Source: Gammaproteobacteria bacterium | Lineage (GTDB): Bacteria > Pseudomonadota > Gammaproteobacteria > Enterobacterales > Kangiellaceae | Reading direction: 5' to 3' | DNA: 18,122 nucleotides | Assembly: GCA_013372875.1 (NCBI GenBank) | Contig: JABXIW010000253.1 | Span: 1 to 18,122, forward strand | Part shown: one piece after another, positions 1 to 9,865 of the stretch | How the letters are laid out: every line of letters starts with the position of its first letter | Position numbering within the stretch: the stretch's first letter is position 1 | Program-made: the position numbers and the translations under genes | The notes under the pieces: model-generated | Told to the model about the DNA's origin: nothing | Databases searched by the model: none | What the model saw: the letters and a program-made list of their open reading frames with translations, nothing else

Positions 1-26
1 GAGCTACCAGGCTGCTCCACCCCGCA
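1..26 (-). tRNA. Initiator tRNA-fMet, 5' part only
   Basis: The minus strand from 26 to 1 reads as the 5' acceptor strand, U8 and D-arm of the initiator methionine tRNA. From position 2 to position 25 it matches my memory of the E. coli initiator base for base, including the GAGC/GCTC D-stem with the A11:U24 pair typical of initiators. The anticodon arm, T-arm and CCA end lie outside the window, so the CAU anticodon is not seen. The first base is U where E. coli has C. It lies 53 bases beyond the nuoN stop with its own promoter in between. Confidence 0.9.
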
Positions 27-39
27 TCGACGAGAACGC

Positions 40-67
40 ATTATACTCATTTATTAATGCCTGACAA
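40..67 (-). promoter_or_regulatory. Sigma70-type promoter of tRNA-fMet
   Basis: On the minus strand a -35 box TTGTCA (67-62) is followed after 16 bases by a perfect -10 box TATAAT (45-40). The -10 is followed directly by GCG, a GC-rich discriminator of the kind seen in stringently controlled stable-RNA promoters. Transcription would begin near 33, about six bases before the mature tRNA 5' end, leaving a short leader for RNase P. The match to consensus is seen directly; stringent control is inferred. Confidence 0.8.
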
Positions 68-79
68 GGGTTTTTGCTT

Positions 80-1552
80 TTAAATATACTGGAATGCTTT
101 TTGACAGAATTCCATCAATTGGGTGGGGAATAAGCCTAGCGCGATTACTGCAATACTGGTGATGCCTAAGCCAAGACGCAGGCTGCGTTCCGCGCGGATA
201 CGGTTTTCAACTTCGGCTTTGTCGAAGAAAATCACTTTCACCACTTTAAGGTAATAGAACAAACCGATGATCGACATAAAGGCGGCAATCAATGCCAACC
301 AAATCAAGCCATCGACATTGAGCACGGCTTTGATCACTTCTAACTTTGCCCAAAAACCTACAAATGGCGGCAGCCCCGCCATAGATAGGAATAAGAAGCT
401 AACCAACAAGCCCGCCCAAGGGTTTCTTTGGCCTAAACCTTTTAGATCGCTAATCTTTTTAATTTCCTGTTGCCCTTTTGCCATATAGATCAAGGCACCA
501 AAAGCACCAAGCGTAGTGATAGCGTAGGTCAAAATATAGAACAACGAAGCACTATAACCTTGGGTATTGCCTGCAATTAAACCTAACAAGAAATAGCCAA
601 TATGGGCTATGGCCGAATAAGCCAATAGTCGTTTGATGTTGGTTTGTGCCAATGCCACCAAGTTACCCACCAACATCGACAAAACTGCCAGAATAATCAA
701 TAGGCTTTGCCAATCGACTAGCGCGCCCGCGAAACCAAAAACCAATATTCGAATGGCCAAACCAAAGGCTGCCACTTTTGGTGCTGATGCTAAAAATACG
801 GTTACTGCGGTTGGCGCGCCATGATAAACATCGGGTACCCACATTTGGAATGGCACAGCGCCGAATTTAAAAGCTAAGCCAGTCACAATAAAGACCAAAG
901 CAAAGCGCAAAGTTAGACTAGCGTCATTATCATTTAAGTGCGCCGCTATATCGGCAAGGTGGATTTGACCCGTAACCCCATACACAAAAGAGATACCGTA
1001 GAGAATAAAGCCGCTAGCAATCGCACCCATCACAAAATATTTTACGGCGGCTTCGGCGCTTAATTTATCTCGACGGTTCATAGCCACAAGTGCATACAAA
1101 CACAAAGACATGAGTTCTAGACCCAAATACAAACTCAGCAAGCTCGAGCCACTGACTAACAGCATCATTCCAAGCACTGCAAACAAATGCAGCAGGTAAT
1201 ATTCACCACGTAAAATACGCCGTTGCAAAATATAGGGGCGCGCAAACATCAAGGCTACAGCAGTGAGCACGACCACCGATATTTTCAAAGTGGCGGACAA
1301 GGGATCATGGATAAAATGACGGTGATACAAGAAATCTTGGCTACTCGGGAATTGGAATAGAATGATGATGCCTGTCACCAGTAAAATAAACTGGGCTAGG
1401 TTGTAGCTAAGTTTTCTATCGATATCCACTGAGAATACATCGATAATTAATAATGTAGAGGCTGCCGTTAATAAAAATAATTCTGGCAGCAAGGGCCAAA
1501 AATCATGGCTAATACCATTGATCACTTGAGCAGAAGCAAAAATCGTTTCCAT
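80..1552 (-). CDS. nuoN: NADH-quinone oxidoreductase subunit N
   Basis: This 490-residue, strongly hydrophobic protein is the innermost of the three antiporter-like subunits of the complex I membrane arm, next to NuoK. About 14 membrane helices are expected. The family's key charged residues are visible: Glu146 in the GLELMSL segment, Lys229 in LAFKFGAVPFQMW, and Lys259 in the broken-helix region after APTAVTVFLASAPK. These form the proton path. The length is normal for the family (about 480-490). The ATG shares one base with the nuoM stop (TAATG), so translation is probably coupled. It is the last gene of the operon. No clear hairpin-plus-T-run terminator follows; the tRNA-fMet promoter lies in the 53-base gap. 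Confidence 0.97.
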   Translation of the reverse strand: METIFASAQVINGISHDFWPLLPELFLLTAASTLLIIDVFSVDIDRKLSYNLAQFILLVTGIIILFQFPSSQDFLYHRHFIHDPLSATLKISVVVLTAVALMFARPYILQRRILRGEYYLLHLFAVLGMMLLVSGSSLLSLYLGLELMSLCLYALVAMNRRDKLSAEAAVKYFVMGAIASGFILYGISFVYGVTGQIHLADIAAHLNDNDASLTLRFALVFIVTGLAFKFGAVPFQMWVPDVYHGAPTAVTVFLASAPKVAAFGLAIRILVFGFAGALVDWQSLLIILAVLSMLVGNLVALAQTNIKRLLAYSAIAHIGYFLLGLIAGNTQGYSASLFYILTYAITTLGAFGALIYMAKGQQEIKKISDLKGLGQRNPWAGLLVSFLFLSMAGLPPFVGFWAKLEVIKAVLNVDGLIWLALIAAFMSIIGLFYYLKVVKVIFFDKAEVENRIRAERSLRLGLGITSIAVIALGLFPTQLMEFCQKAFQYI

Positions 1553-3066
1553 TAAGGCGCTACCTCAAGTTTAGATTGGCTTAGTTGTAATAATGTTTCT
1601 ATGGATGGCTGCATCATTTCTATCAGTGGTTGTGGATAAACGCCCAAAGCCAAAATCAAAATGGCTAAACTCATTAAAATAAACTTTTCTCGGCTATTCA
1701 CATCTTCCAAACGCTCAATAGTGTCATTCAAAGGCTTACCAAAAATCACTCGCTTGTATAACCATAAGCTATAAGCTGCCCCTAGTACCAAGGTAGTCCC
1801 AGCCACTAAGGCAATCCTCCAGTCCGCTTGGAAAGAGGATAAAATTACAAAGAATTCACCAATAAAGCCTGATGTGCCGGGTAGTCCTGCATTGGCTAAT
1901 ACAAACAACATCATCAAAGCGCCAAAAATCGGCATGCTATTGATCACGCCACCATAATCGGCAATATCTCGGCTATGCACCCGATCGTACAAAACCCCAA
2001 TCGAGAAGAATAAAGCGCCCGAAATCAAACCATGAGAAATCATCTGGATCATGGCACCTTGCAAGGCCATAGAGCTGACATCGACGCTGGATAAACTAAA
2101 TATGATAAAAGTGCCTAAGGTAACGAAGCCCATATGAGCAATGGATGAATAGGCAATCAATTTTTTCATGTCTTGCTGCGCCAAAGCTACAAAACCAATA
2201 TAGGCGACAGCGATTAGCGAAAAAGCTATCAACAGCCAGGCATACTCACTGGCCGCATCAGGCGTGATCGGCAGTGCAAAGCGTAAAAAGCCATAGCCAC
2301 CCATTTTCAACATAATGGCCGCTAAGATCACCGAACCACCAGTGGGGGCTTCGACGTGCGCATCAGGTAACCAAGTATGCACTGGCACCATCGGAATTTT
2401 CACCGCAAAAGCAGCGACGAAAGCAACAAAGATCCAAGTTTGCTCGACTAAACTCAAAGATAATTTCTGCAAGTCGGCAATAGCAAATGAGCCCGCTTTT
2501 GTGCCCATATAGATCAGTCCGACCAACATAAATATTGAGCCGAAGAAGGTGAATAAGAAAAACTTGATGGTGGCATAAATTCGATTCGGTCCGCCCCAAA
2601 CCCCAATCATTAAGAACATTGGAATTAAGGTAGCTTCCCAGAACACATAGAATAAGATTGCATCTTGCGCCATAAAGACGCCATTCATTAAACCTGTTAA
2701 GACTAATGCGGCGGAAAAATATTGAGCGCGACGAAACTTGATACTACCGATCGCGCCAATCACAACCAACAAATTAATAAATCCTGTCAGCACTATTAAT
2801 GGCACAGCAATACCATCAACGCCAAGTGCATAATTAATGTTGAGCGATGGAATCCATTGCGCAAACTCTGCTAATTCCATTTGCCCCGAGGCGCCGCTGA
2901 ATAAGTAGAGCAACAAGCCGCACAATAATAAAATCACAATAGAGACCGTGATGCTGATCCTTTGACTCCAAGCCAGCAATTTATCGCCAGGTCCAAACAA
3001 GACTAAGAAGCCACCAATTAATGGCAACCAAATTAATAAACTTAATATTGGTATTTGCGTTAACAT
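1552..3066 (-). CDS. nuoM: NADH-quinone oxidoreductase subunit M
   Basis: A 504-residue polytopic membrane protein of the Mrp-antiporter-like family that pumps protons in the middle of the complex I membrane arm. Glu144 in FYVFWEATLIPMF falls at the same position as the essential E. coli Glu144. Lys223 in AFAVKIPMVPVHTWLPDAH and Lys254 in AAIMLKMGGYGF are the conserved broken-helix lysines. The length is normal (about 500). The start is an ATG 30 bases after the nuoL stop, the widest gap in the second half of the operon, with only a weak purine-rich ribosome site (AGAGACAAG). Its stop overlaps the nuoN start by one base. Confidence 0.98.
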   Translation of the reverse strand: MLTQIPILSLLIWLPLIGGFLVLFGPGDKLLAWSQRISITVSIVILLLCGLLLYLFSGASGQMELAEFAQWIPSLNINYALGVDGIAVPLIVLTGFINLLVVIGAIGSIKFRRAQYFSAALVLTGLMNGVFMAQDAILFYVFWEATLIPMFLMIGVWGGPNRIYATIKFFLFTFFGSIFMLVGLIYMGTKAGSFAIADLQKLSLSLVEQTWIFVAFVAAFAVKIPMVPVHTWLPDAHVEAPTGGSVILAAIMLKMGGYGFLRFALPITPDAASEYAWLLIAFSLIAVAYIGFVALAQQDMKKLIAYSSIAHMGFVTLGTFIIFSLSSVDVSSMALQGAMIQMISHGLISGALFFSIGVLYDRVHSRDIADYGGVINSMPIFGALMMLFVLANAGLPGTSGFIGEFFVILSSFQADWRIALVAGTTLVLGAAYSLWLYKRVIFGKPLNDTIERLEDVNSREKFILMSLAILILALGVYPQPLIEMMQPSIETLLQLSQSKLEVAP

Positions 3067-3096
3067 CTTTTGCTTGTCTCTATATTATTAATAGTT

Positions 3097-5127
3097 TTAA
3101 CTTCTCAAATATAAGTAACCTAACAACGCAACCAAGCCAATCAACATGACCAGTGCATAGTGGTATAAATAACCCGTTTGTAATTTTCTTGCTTTATTTG
3201 CGAGCTTAGCGACCCCACGCGCACTGCCATTGACAAGGCCATCATCAATCACCGCTTTATCGCCATAGCGCCACAAAAACCGACCCAACCCTAATGAACC
3301 CTTTGCAAACACTTTTTGATTAAATTCATCAAAGTAATATTTATTCTCGAGTAACTTTTTAATCGGCATCAGCATTTTCCCCAATAGTTTCGCCAATTGA
3401 GGTTTATAAGCAAACAATACCCAAGCAGCAACAGCACCTGCAGCTAGTAACCAAAAGACGGGGGTAACAAAGCCATGCAAAGCAAAAGCCCAGGCATTAC
3501 TAAAAACGTCTTTAAGCTCAGTCAATGTGTCGTGCTCTGCCAACACCATAATGGCATCATTAAAATAGCCGCCAATTAACATCGGTTCAGCGGTGATCCA
3601 GCCGATAGCCAATGATGGAATGGCCAATAGCAGTAATGGATAAGTAATAACTTTTGGTGATTCGTGTAAGTGACTTGCCGTATCCTCGTCCATGCGCGGC
3701 TGACCATGGAACACCAACAATAGCATTCTGACGCTGTAAAGTGCAGTAACCGCCACCCCTGCCATTACAGCAAAATAGGCAAAGTTACTGCCCCAACCAT
3801 CGGATGCAGCTACCGCCATAATAATGGCGTCTTTAGAATAGAAGCCGGCAAAAAATGGTGTACCGATTAAGGCCAAAGTGCCAATAACTGAAGTCCAGTA
3901 GGTGATCGGCATATATTTTTTAAGTCCGCCCATTTTGCGTAAATCTTGCTCATGATGCATGGCGACTATGACTGAGCCTGCCGCTAAAAACAGCAAAGCC
4001 TTGAAGAAAGCGTGCGTAAACAAATGGAACACAGCTGCTGAATAAGCAGATACGCCAAGCGCTACCACCATGTAACCCAGTTGGGACAGAGTGGAATAGG
4101 CTACTATTCGCTTAATATCATTTTGTACTATGCCAATTAAGCCCATAAATAAAGCAGTAATAGCTCCAATCAATGTGACCATCGCCAGTGCAGTTTCTGA
4201 AAATTCGAATAATGGTGACATCCGCGCAACCATAAAGACGCCCGCGGTCACCATAGTAGCAGCATGGATCAAAGCGGAAATGGGCGTTGGACCTTCCATT
4301 GAATCGGGCAACCAAACGTGCAGAGGCACTTGGGCCGATTTACCCATAGCTCCAATAAATAAGCAGATGCAAATAAAGCTAATAGCCGACCATTCAATGC
4401 CAGACCATGGCGAAAAAGTTTTCTCTAAACCGACGGCGGCCAACGCTGAAACTTCACCATTCGTCAGAGCTCCCTGCGCTGACTCCTGCAGGTTTTTTGC
4501 CTGCTGCATTTTTTCGAATACTGGCGCGTAATCAAGACTGCCAAACAAATACAGGATCCCGCCAATACCCAATAAGAAACCAAAATCGCCCACACGGTTA
4601 ACCAAGAAGGCTTTCATATTGGCAAAAATAGCGGTTTCTTTTTTAAACCAGAAACCAATCAATAGGTAGGATACTACGCCAACCGCTTCCCAACCGAAGA
4701 ATAACTGCAAAAAGTTATTCGACATCACTAGCATTAACATCGAGAAGGTAAACAAGGAAATGTAGCTAAAAAAACGTTGGTAGCCGTCATCATCATGCAT
4801 ATAACCAATTGAATAGATATGCACCATCAAGCTAACAAAAGTGACCACCACGATCATCATGGCGGTCAAGCTATCCATTAAAAAGCCCACTTGGATATTG
4901 ATATTGGCAAAAGATGCCCAGTGATAGAGGGTTTGATTGAGTGGCTCAGCGCTGCCATAAAAATAACTCAGGAATATTTTCATGGACAATAAAAATGAAA
5001 TAGCCACTAAACCAATGGTGATTCTATGAGTCCAGACCCGCCCTAGTTTTTTACCAAATAAACCAGCTAAAATTGCCCCCAACAAAGGCGCAAACGCAAG
5101 AATGATTAGCTGATTAAAAATAGCCAT
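3097..5127 (-). CDS. nuoL: NADH-quinone oxidoreductase subunit L
   Basis: The distal antiporter-like proton-pumping subunit of complex I, 676 residues. Conserved elements include Glu147 in FFGWEAVGVVSYLL, Lys263 in GAMGKSAQVPLHVWLPDS, and the EGPTPISALIHAATMVTAG segment (278-296). The C-terminal third should hold the long lateral amphipathic helix that runs along NuoM and NuoN, followed by a final membrane helix (ending GLVALLGYLYLRS). It is longer than E. coli NuoL (613). Part of the difference is a polar loop at about 200-245 before the Lys263 helix, and I believe long versions are common outside the enterics. The ATG overlaps the nuoK stop by one base (TAATG). Confidence 0.98.
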   Translation of the reverse strand: MAIFNQLIILAFAPLLGAILAGLFGKKLGRVWTHRITIGLVAISFLLSMKIFLSYFYGSAEPLNQTLYHWASFANINIQVGFLMDSLTAMMIVVVTFVSLMVHIYSIGYMHDDDGYQRFFSYISLFTFSMLMLVMSNNFLQLFFGWEAVGVVSYLLIGFWFKKETAIFANMKAFLVNRVGDFGFLLGIGGILYLFGSLDYAPVFEKMQQAKNLQESAQGALTNGEVSALAAVGLEKTFSPWSGIEWSAISFICICLFIGAMGKSAQVPLHVWLPDSMEGPTPISALIHAATMVTAGVFMVARMSPLFEFSETALAMVTLIGAITALFMGLIGIVQNDIKRIVAYSTLSQLGYMVVALGVSAYSAAVFHLFTHAFFKALLFLAAGSVIVAMHHEQDLRKMGGLKKYMPITYWTSVIGTLALIGTPFFAGFYSKDAIIMAVAASDGWGSNFAYFAVMAGVAVTALYSVRMLLLVFHGQPRMDEDTASHLHESPKVITYPLLLLAIPSLAIGWITAEPMLIGGYFNDAIMVLAEHDTLTELKDVFSNAWAFALHGFVTPVFWLLAAGAVAAWVLFAYKPQLAKLLGKMLMPIKKLLENKYYFDEFNQKVFAKGSLGLGRFLWRYGDKAVIDDGLVNGSARGVAKLANKARKLQTGYLYHYALVMLIGLVALLGYLYLRS

Positions 5128-5429
5128 TAACCTTTAAGCCCTTCTAAGTTAGCCACATCAATATTACGATGAGTTCTAAATAACACCACCAATATCGCCA
5201 AGCCAATTGCAGCTTCAGCCGCTGCAACAGTTAAGATAAAGAAGACGAAGATTTGCCCAATGGCATCATCCAAATAGCGAGAGAAAGCAATAAAGTTGGT
5301 GTTAACCGCTAACAACATCAACTCAATGCACATCAACAAAGTGATGACATTTTTGCGGTTGATCACGATGCCAATCACGCTTATTGAGAACAAGATGGCG
5401 CTGACCACTAAGTAATGGGTTAAACTCAT
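5127..5429 (-). CDS. nuoK: NADH-quinone oxidoreductase subunit K
   Basis: A 100-residue, three-helix membrane subunit homologous to MrpC and mitochondrial ND4L. It links the antiporter-like subunits to NuoJ and NuoA. Both essential intramembrane glutamates are present: Glu36 in [13 protein letters not shown] and Glu72 in [16 protein letters not shown]. The length equals that of E. coli NuoK. The ATG overlaps the nuoJ stop in an ATGA junction, and AGGAG lies a few bases upstream within nuoJ, so both direct initiation and coupling are plausible. Confidence 0.98.
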   Translation of the reverse strand: MSLTHYLVVSAILFSISVIGIVINRKNVITLLMCIELMLLAVNTNFIAFSRYLDDAIGQIFVFFILTVAAAEAAIGLAILVVLFRTHRNIDVANLEGLKG

Positions 5430-6046
5430 GCCTCATCTCCTGTTTCTTTGCCTTCCGATTTCATCGACACAATTTTTAAGCGCTCTTCTTTTAAAACTCG
5501 ATGCTGCTCACGAACCGACTGACCTTTTCGCTCACGGCGACCTCGGAAAGTTAAACTGATAGCCGCAATAATCGCCACCAATAAAATCACGCCAGCGATT
5601 TCAAAGGGATAAAAATATTCGCCATAAAGCAACAAGCCCAATTCTTCCACATTGGAATAACCTTGCTCGTGCTTCGCAGGTTCTGGAATTTTATCTAGAC
5701 CGAACACTTCAAAACGAATGACCCAGTAAATGGCACTAAAAAGCGCTGCTCCGACTAATACTCCAAGTGGTAGATGTTTAGCGAAACCTTGCCTAAGTGC
5801 AGCAAAATCCACATCCAGCATCATCACCACAAACAAGAACAAGACCATGACCGCGCCGACATAAACTAATACCAAGGTAATAGCCAAAAATTCCGCTTCA
5901 AGTAATAACCATAAAGCAGCGGCTGAGAAAAAGGTTAACACTAAGCATAAAACCGCTTGCACCGAATTTTTGACGGAAATAACGCCTATCGCCGCAATAA
6001 TGGTTATTGCCGAGAAAAAATAAAATACAATGGTCTCAATATTCAT
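5426..6046 (-). CDS. nuoJ: NADH-quinone oxidoreductase subunit J
   Basis: A 206-residue membrane subunit homologous to mitochondrial ND6, with about five membrane helices. The family segment [17 protein letters not shown] (about 61-77) contains the third helix, whose pi-bulge is implicated in coupling quinone chemistry to pumping. A soluble loop (about 116-135, [16 protein letters not shown]) precedes the last helix. The C-terminus is a charged cytoplasmic tail rich in Arg, Lys and Glu. It starts 11 bases after the nuoI stop and ends inside the nuoK start codon region. Confidence 0.96.
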   Translation of the reverse strand: MNIETIVFYFFSAITIIAAIGVISVKNSVQAVLCLVLTFFSAAALWLLLEAEFLAITLVLVYVGAVMVLFLFVVMMLDVDFAALRQGFAKHLPLGVLVGAALFSAIYWVIRFEVFGLDKIPEPAKHEQGYSNVEELGLLLYGEYFYPFEIAGVILLVAIIAAISLTFRGRRERKGQSVREQHRVLKEERLKIVSMKSEGKETGDEA

Positions 6047-6057
6047 TGTTGCTCTAT

Positions 6058-6549
6058 TTACCTATAAGGCGCATCTTCAGTTTTGTCTTGAGCAATCATC
6101 ACTTCATAGCGATCGCCAATCGCTAACAATTGCTCTTTGGTTAAAATATTATCGCCGCGCTTTTCGAAGTGATAATCAAAAATTCGCGTCTCAACAATTG
6201 AATCTACTGGGCAAGACTCTTCACAGAAACCGCAATAGATGCACTTAAACATATCAATTTCGTACTTAGTCGTACGACGGGTGCCATCGGATTCTCGTGG
6301 CCCCGCTTCAATGGTAATGGCCGCTGCTGGGCAAACCGCTTCACACAACTTACAAGCAATGCAGCGCTCTTCCCCATTGGGATAACGGCGCAAGGCATGC
6401 AAACCTCGAAAACGTGGCGACTGCGGCGTTTGCTCTTCTGGGAACTGCACTGTCACTTTGCGCTTGAATAAATGGCGCCAAGTTAACCATAGACCCGCTC
6501 GCAACTCGGTTAAAAAATAGGTCTTAAAGTAATGCCTCCACTTGTTCAT
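6058..6549 (-). CDS. nuoI: NADH-quinone oxidoreductase subunit I, two 4Fe-4S clusters
   Basis: The 163-residue ferredoxin-like subunit of the peripheral arm that carries clusters N6a and N6b and passes electrons towards NuoB. Two CxxCxxCxxxCP motifs are intact: Cys63, 66, 69, 73 and Cys103, 106, 109, 113. The N-terminus (about 1-35, with [16 protein letters not shown]) is the amphipathic segment that sits on the membrane arm. Length and sequence resemble the mitochondrial TYKY/NDUFS8 type. The ATG overlaps the nuoH stop by four bases (ATGA). Confidence 0.98.
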   Translation of the reverse strand: MNKWRHYFKTYFLTELRAGLWLTWRHLFKRKVTVQFPEEQTPQSPRFRGLHALRRYPNGEERCIACKLCEAVCPAAAITIEAGPRESDGTRRTTKYEIDMFKCIYCGFCEESCPVDSIVETRIFDYHFEKRGDNILTKEQLLAIGDRYEVMIAQDKTEDAPYR

Positions 6550-7622
6550 GAAGCACCACCTAGTGCAGTTTGCACCGCTACTGCGCCGCGACCATCAAAC
6601 CACCAGCCCCATTCAAATTTGATCCAGAAAGTCAGAACGATCAGCCACACGACAGTCACGGGAATAAAGACCTTCCAACCTAAGCGCATGATTTGATCGT
6701 AGCGGTAGCGCGGGAAAGTGGCACGCAGCCAGATCATCATAAATAAGAACCAAGCTGCTTTAAGTAATAGCCAAATAGTACCTGGAATCCAATCGGTGGC
6801 TACTTCTAAATACGGGATGCCTTGGAATGGGTTGAGCCAACCGCCAAAGAAAAATAGTGCGGTTAGAATCGAAATCAAAATCATGTTGGCATATTCCGCC
6901 AAGAAGAATAAAGCAAAGGCCATGCCCGCATATTCCACATGGAAGCCCGCCACGATCTCAGATTCACCCTCAGGCAAATCAAAAGGTGCGCGATTGGTTT
7001 CGGCAACTCCTGAGATCCAGTAAATCACTAAAATGGGTAACAAGGGGATCCAGAACCAATGCAAAGCACTACCATTTTGCGCTTCAACGATTTGCCCCAG
7101 ATTCATGCTACCACCCGCCATTAAAACAGCTACTAAGGCAAAGCCCATGGCAATTTCATAGGAAACGATTTGTGAAGCTGAACGCAAGGAACCGATTAAG
7201 GCATAACGGGAGTTGGAAGCCCAACCAGCAATGATGACGCCATAAACCGCAATCGAAGTCATGGCTAATAAATAAAGCAATCCTACGTTGGTATCAGCCA
7301 AGACTAACTCCGCATCAAAAGGCACAACAGCCCAAGCGGCAAACGAAGGTGCGATAAATAACACTGGCGCCAGTAAAAATAAAGTTTTATTAGCGCCCGA
7401 TGGCACTATCACTTCTTTCATCAAGAGCTTGATAACGTCAGCAATCGGTTGCAACCAGCCTTTAGGACCGACTCGGTTCGGTCCCAAGCGCATTTGCATA
7501 TAGCCAATCAACTTACGTTCAGCAAAGGTGGTATAGGCTACTGCTAGAATCAAAGGCACTAGAATCAGCAAAATTTTGCCGACAATCCATAACCCTTCAG
7601 TTAGCAGCTCAACAAATCCCAT
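6546..7622 (-). CDS. nuoH: NADH-quinone oxidoreductase subunit H
   Basis: The membrane subunit (ND1 homologue) that forms most of the quinone-binding chamber at the junction of the two arms. About eight or nine helices are expected. Signature segments are [20 protein letters not shown] (about 33-52), [20 protein letters not shown] (about 145-164) and [20 protein letters not shown] (about 211-230); the last two hold the acidic residues of the quinone and E-channel region. I chose the ATG at 7622, giving 358 residues, over an in-frame TTG one codon earlier. The ATG overlaps the nuoG stop by one base (TGATG) and has GGGGA five bases upstream. Confidence 0.97.
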   Translation of the reverse strand: MGFVELLTEGLWIVGKILLILVPLILAVAYTTFAERKLIGYMQMRLGPNRVGPKGWLQPIADVIKLLMKEVIVPSGANKTLFLLAPVLFIAPSFAAWAVVPFDAELVLADTNVGLLYLLAMTSIAVYGVIIAGWASNSRYALIGSLRSASQIVSYEIAMGFALVAVLMAGGSMNLGQIVEAQNGSALHWFWIPLLPILVIYWISGVAETNRAPFDLPEGESEIVAGFHVEYAGMAFALFFLAEYANMILISILTALFFFGGWLNPFQGIPYLEVATDWIPGTIWLLLKAAWFLFMMIWLRATFPRYRYDQIMRLGWKVFIPVTVVWLIVLTFWIKFEWGWWFDGRGAVAVQTALGGAS

Positions 7623-9841
7623 CAAAGTCCCCCAAGAATGTTATGGAATGGGCTTAGTTGCGGACGCTTGAGATCTTCCTCACCTTGCGCCATAGCCGTT
7701 TGTTGCAAGGCTGCTGCCCTACGCACATAACAATCGGATTGATAAATGTTGGCAGCTTCTGGACTGATTGAATTGCCTTGCAAAGACTCAGGGCAATTCC
7801 ATTTGGATTTAACTTTATCGCCCACCGCGCCCATGCGGCCTTTAACCTCCTGCATCACATCTTGCGCTGATACATAATCAAAGTTCTTGAGCTGCAATAA
7901 ATTACCCAATACCCGCAGTACTTTCCAAGCGGGTTTGGCCTGACCAGGCGCAGTAACCGAAGCGCTAAATTCTTGCCATAAACCATTGGCATTGACATAA
8001 GAGCCTGCAGATTCCAAATAACCCGCAATCGGCAAAATCACATCGGCGTATGCAAAGGCTTCATCATCGGCAAAGCTGGTCAAAGAGACCACAAACTCGG
8101 CCTGCTCCGCCATAGCCACCGCTTGTTCGGAAAGAACCGCATCTTTACCCAATTCAGTTTTTAATAGCAATAAGGCTTTTTTACCTTGCGACACCATTTG
8201 GGCAAAAGTTTCGCCACCCTCAGTTACATCGGCGCCTGCTGGACCACGATGCGGAATAGCGCCAGCCAAATAAGCTCCAGCACTATTAGCGCCATGAGAT
8301 AAGAAGCCATAAGTAGAATTAGAAAGCATCGACACCACTTTAGCTAGTTGGCGTAAACTACTGGCTTGACCAAATTCCACCGCCGAAAAGCCCAAAATCA
8401 CGCTGCTGTTTTCAGTGGCCAATAACATCTCGGCAACTTGCTTATGCTGATCGGTGACCTGCACCTCAGCTACTAATTCTTGTAAACCATCAAACTGTGC
8501 CAGTGCTTCTTGATTTTCAGTTTGCTGCGCTAAATATTTAGCTATCGCCGCTAATTCTTGCACCCAGACTTGTGGCTCGACAATCAACTCATGTTTCACT
8601 TTAAAGTTGTTGTAAATTTTACCCGCATTAATGGTCGCCACTTGACCATGGCGCGTGGCTTTACGAATACGAAGTGCCGCTAATGGTTGATCTTTTCGTA
8701 AGTTTGAACCCACCAACAAACAAGCGTCTAAATCTTCCAGCTGGGAAAGCTCAATGCCCAGTTGCGGATAAAGTGATTCATGCTGTTGGCCGCTAAAATC
8801 GGTTACTCTTAATCGATGATCCACATTATTGGAGCCCAAACCGCGAATAATTTTCTGCAATAAATACAACTCTTCGGTGGTGGCAATTGGGCTAGCAATA
8901 CCAGCAATTTGTTCAGCACCTTGCGCTTCTTTAAGCAAATTCAGTTTACTCGCGGTACGCTCTAATGCGGTTTCCCAATCCGTCTCCACCCAGTCATCAT
9001 TTTGCTTAATCATAGGGGCTAACAAGCGCTTGCCTTTAGTCAAAGCCTCATAAGCATAACGATCGCGATCGGAAAGCCAAACCTCATTAGTAGCTTCGTT
9101 TTCTTTAGGCGCAAGACGGATAATCTCATTGCGACGGGTATGAACGTGCAAGTTGCTACCGATGCAATCGTGTGGCGCAATCGAGTCGTACTGAGTCATT
9201 TCCCAAGCGCGCGCTTGATAACGCGACGGCTTGGCGGTTAAAGCGCCCACAGGACACAAATCAATAATATTTCCTGAAACTTCTGAATCTACTGACTTTT
9301 CGATAAAGGTGCTGATCTCAGTATGCTCACCTCGGCCGACCGCACCCATTTCACGAATGCCCGCCACCTCACGACCAAAACGTACGCAGCGAGTACAATG
9401 AATACAGCGAGTCATTTCAGTTTCAATTAAAGGGCCAATATCTTTATCTTCAACAACTCGTTTGCGTTCGGTAAAACGCGACACATCTTTGCCGCATTCC
9501 AAGGCAACATCTTGTAATTCACACTCACCACCCTGATCACAAATCGGACAATCCAGCGGATGGTTAATCAGCAAAAACTCCATCACCGATTTTTGCGCAT
9601 CCTTGGCTGGAGCAGATTCGGTTTTAATGATCATGCCATCGGCCACAGGCGTCGCGCACGCTGGCAGCGGCTTTCTTTGCCCTTCCACTTCGACCAAACA
9701 CATACGGCAATTGGCGGCGACCGATAATTTTTTGTGATAACAAAAACGTGGGATCTCAACGCCCATTGAGTCCGCCACTTCAATAATCATAGCACCTTGT
9801 TCGGCTTCTACTTTTTGACCATTGATTTCGATTGTTACCAT
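7622..9841 (-). CDS. nuoG: NADH-quinone oxidoreductase subunit G
   Basis: The large 739-residue peripheral subunit, with an N-terminal ferredoxin-like region and a C-terminal molybdopterin-oxidoreductase-like region. Ligands for three clusters are visible: N1b (Cys34, 45, 48, 62), N5 (His94, Cys98, 101, 107) and N4 (Cys146, 149, 152, 196). The N7 site of E. coli-type NuoG is missing: the segment [13 protein letters not shown] keeps only Cys226. In this it resembles the mitochondrial 75-kDa subunit and is shorter than E. coli NuoG (about 900). The molybdopterin-like part has no catalytic role in complex I. It starts 24 bases after the nuoF stop with a weak purine-rich site. Confidence 0.98.
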   Translation of the reverse strand: MVTIEINGQKVEAEQGAMIIEVADSMGVEIPRFCYHKKLSVAANCRMCLVEVEGQRKPLPACATPVADGMIIKTESAPAKDAQKSVMEFLLINHPLDCPICDQGGECELQDVALECGKDVSRFTERKRVVEDKDIGPLIETEMTRCIHCTRCVRFGREVAGIREMGAVGRGEHTEISTFIEKSVDSEVSGNIIDLCPVGALTAKPSRYQARAWEMTQYDSIAPHDCIGSNLHVHTRRNEIIRLAPKENEATNEVWLSDRDRYAYEALTKGKRLLAPMIKQNDDWVETDWETALERTASKLNLLKEAQGAEQIAGIASPIATTEELYLLQKIIRGLGSNNVDHRLRVTDFSGQQHESLYPQLGIELSQLEDLDACLLVGSNLRKDQPLAALRIRKATRHGQVATINAGKIYNNFKVKHELIVEPQVWVQELAAIAKYLAQQTENQEALAQFDGLQELVAEVQVTDQHKQVAEMLLATENSSVILGFSAVEFGQASSLRQLAKVVSMLSNSTYGFLSHGANSAGAYLAGAIPHRGPAGADVTEGGETFAQMVSQGKKALLLLKTELGKDAVLSEQAVAMAEQAEFVVSLTSFADDEAFAYADVILPIAGYLESAGSYVNANGLWQEFSASVTAPGQAKPAWKVLRVLGNLLQLKNFDYVSAQDVMQEVKGRMGAVGDKVKSKWNCPESLQGNSISPEAANIYQSDCYVRRAAALQQTAMAQGEEDLKRPQLSPFHNILGGL

Positions 9842-9865
9842 TAAATTTCTCTTTGTTTAATATAG

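Noticed and set aside
38..60. GCATTA/TAATGC inverted repeat as the nuo terminator
   Set aside because: The six-base stem is AT-rich with an 11-base loop, has no following T run on the minus strand, and overlaps a clear promoter.
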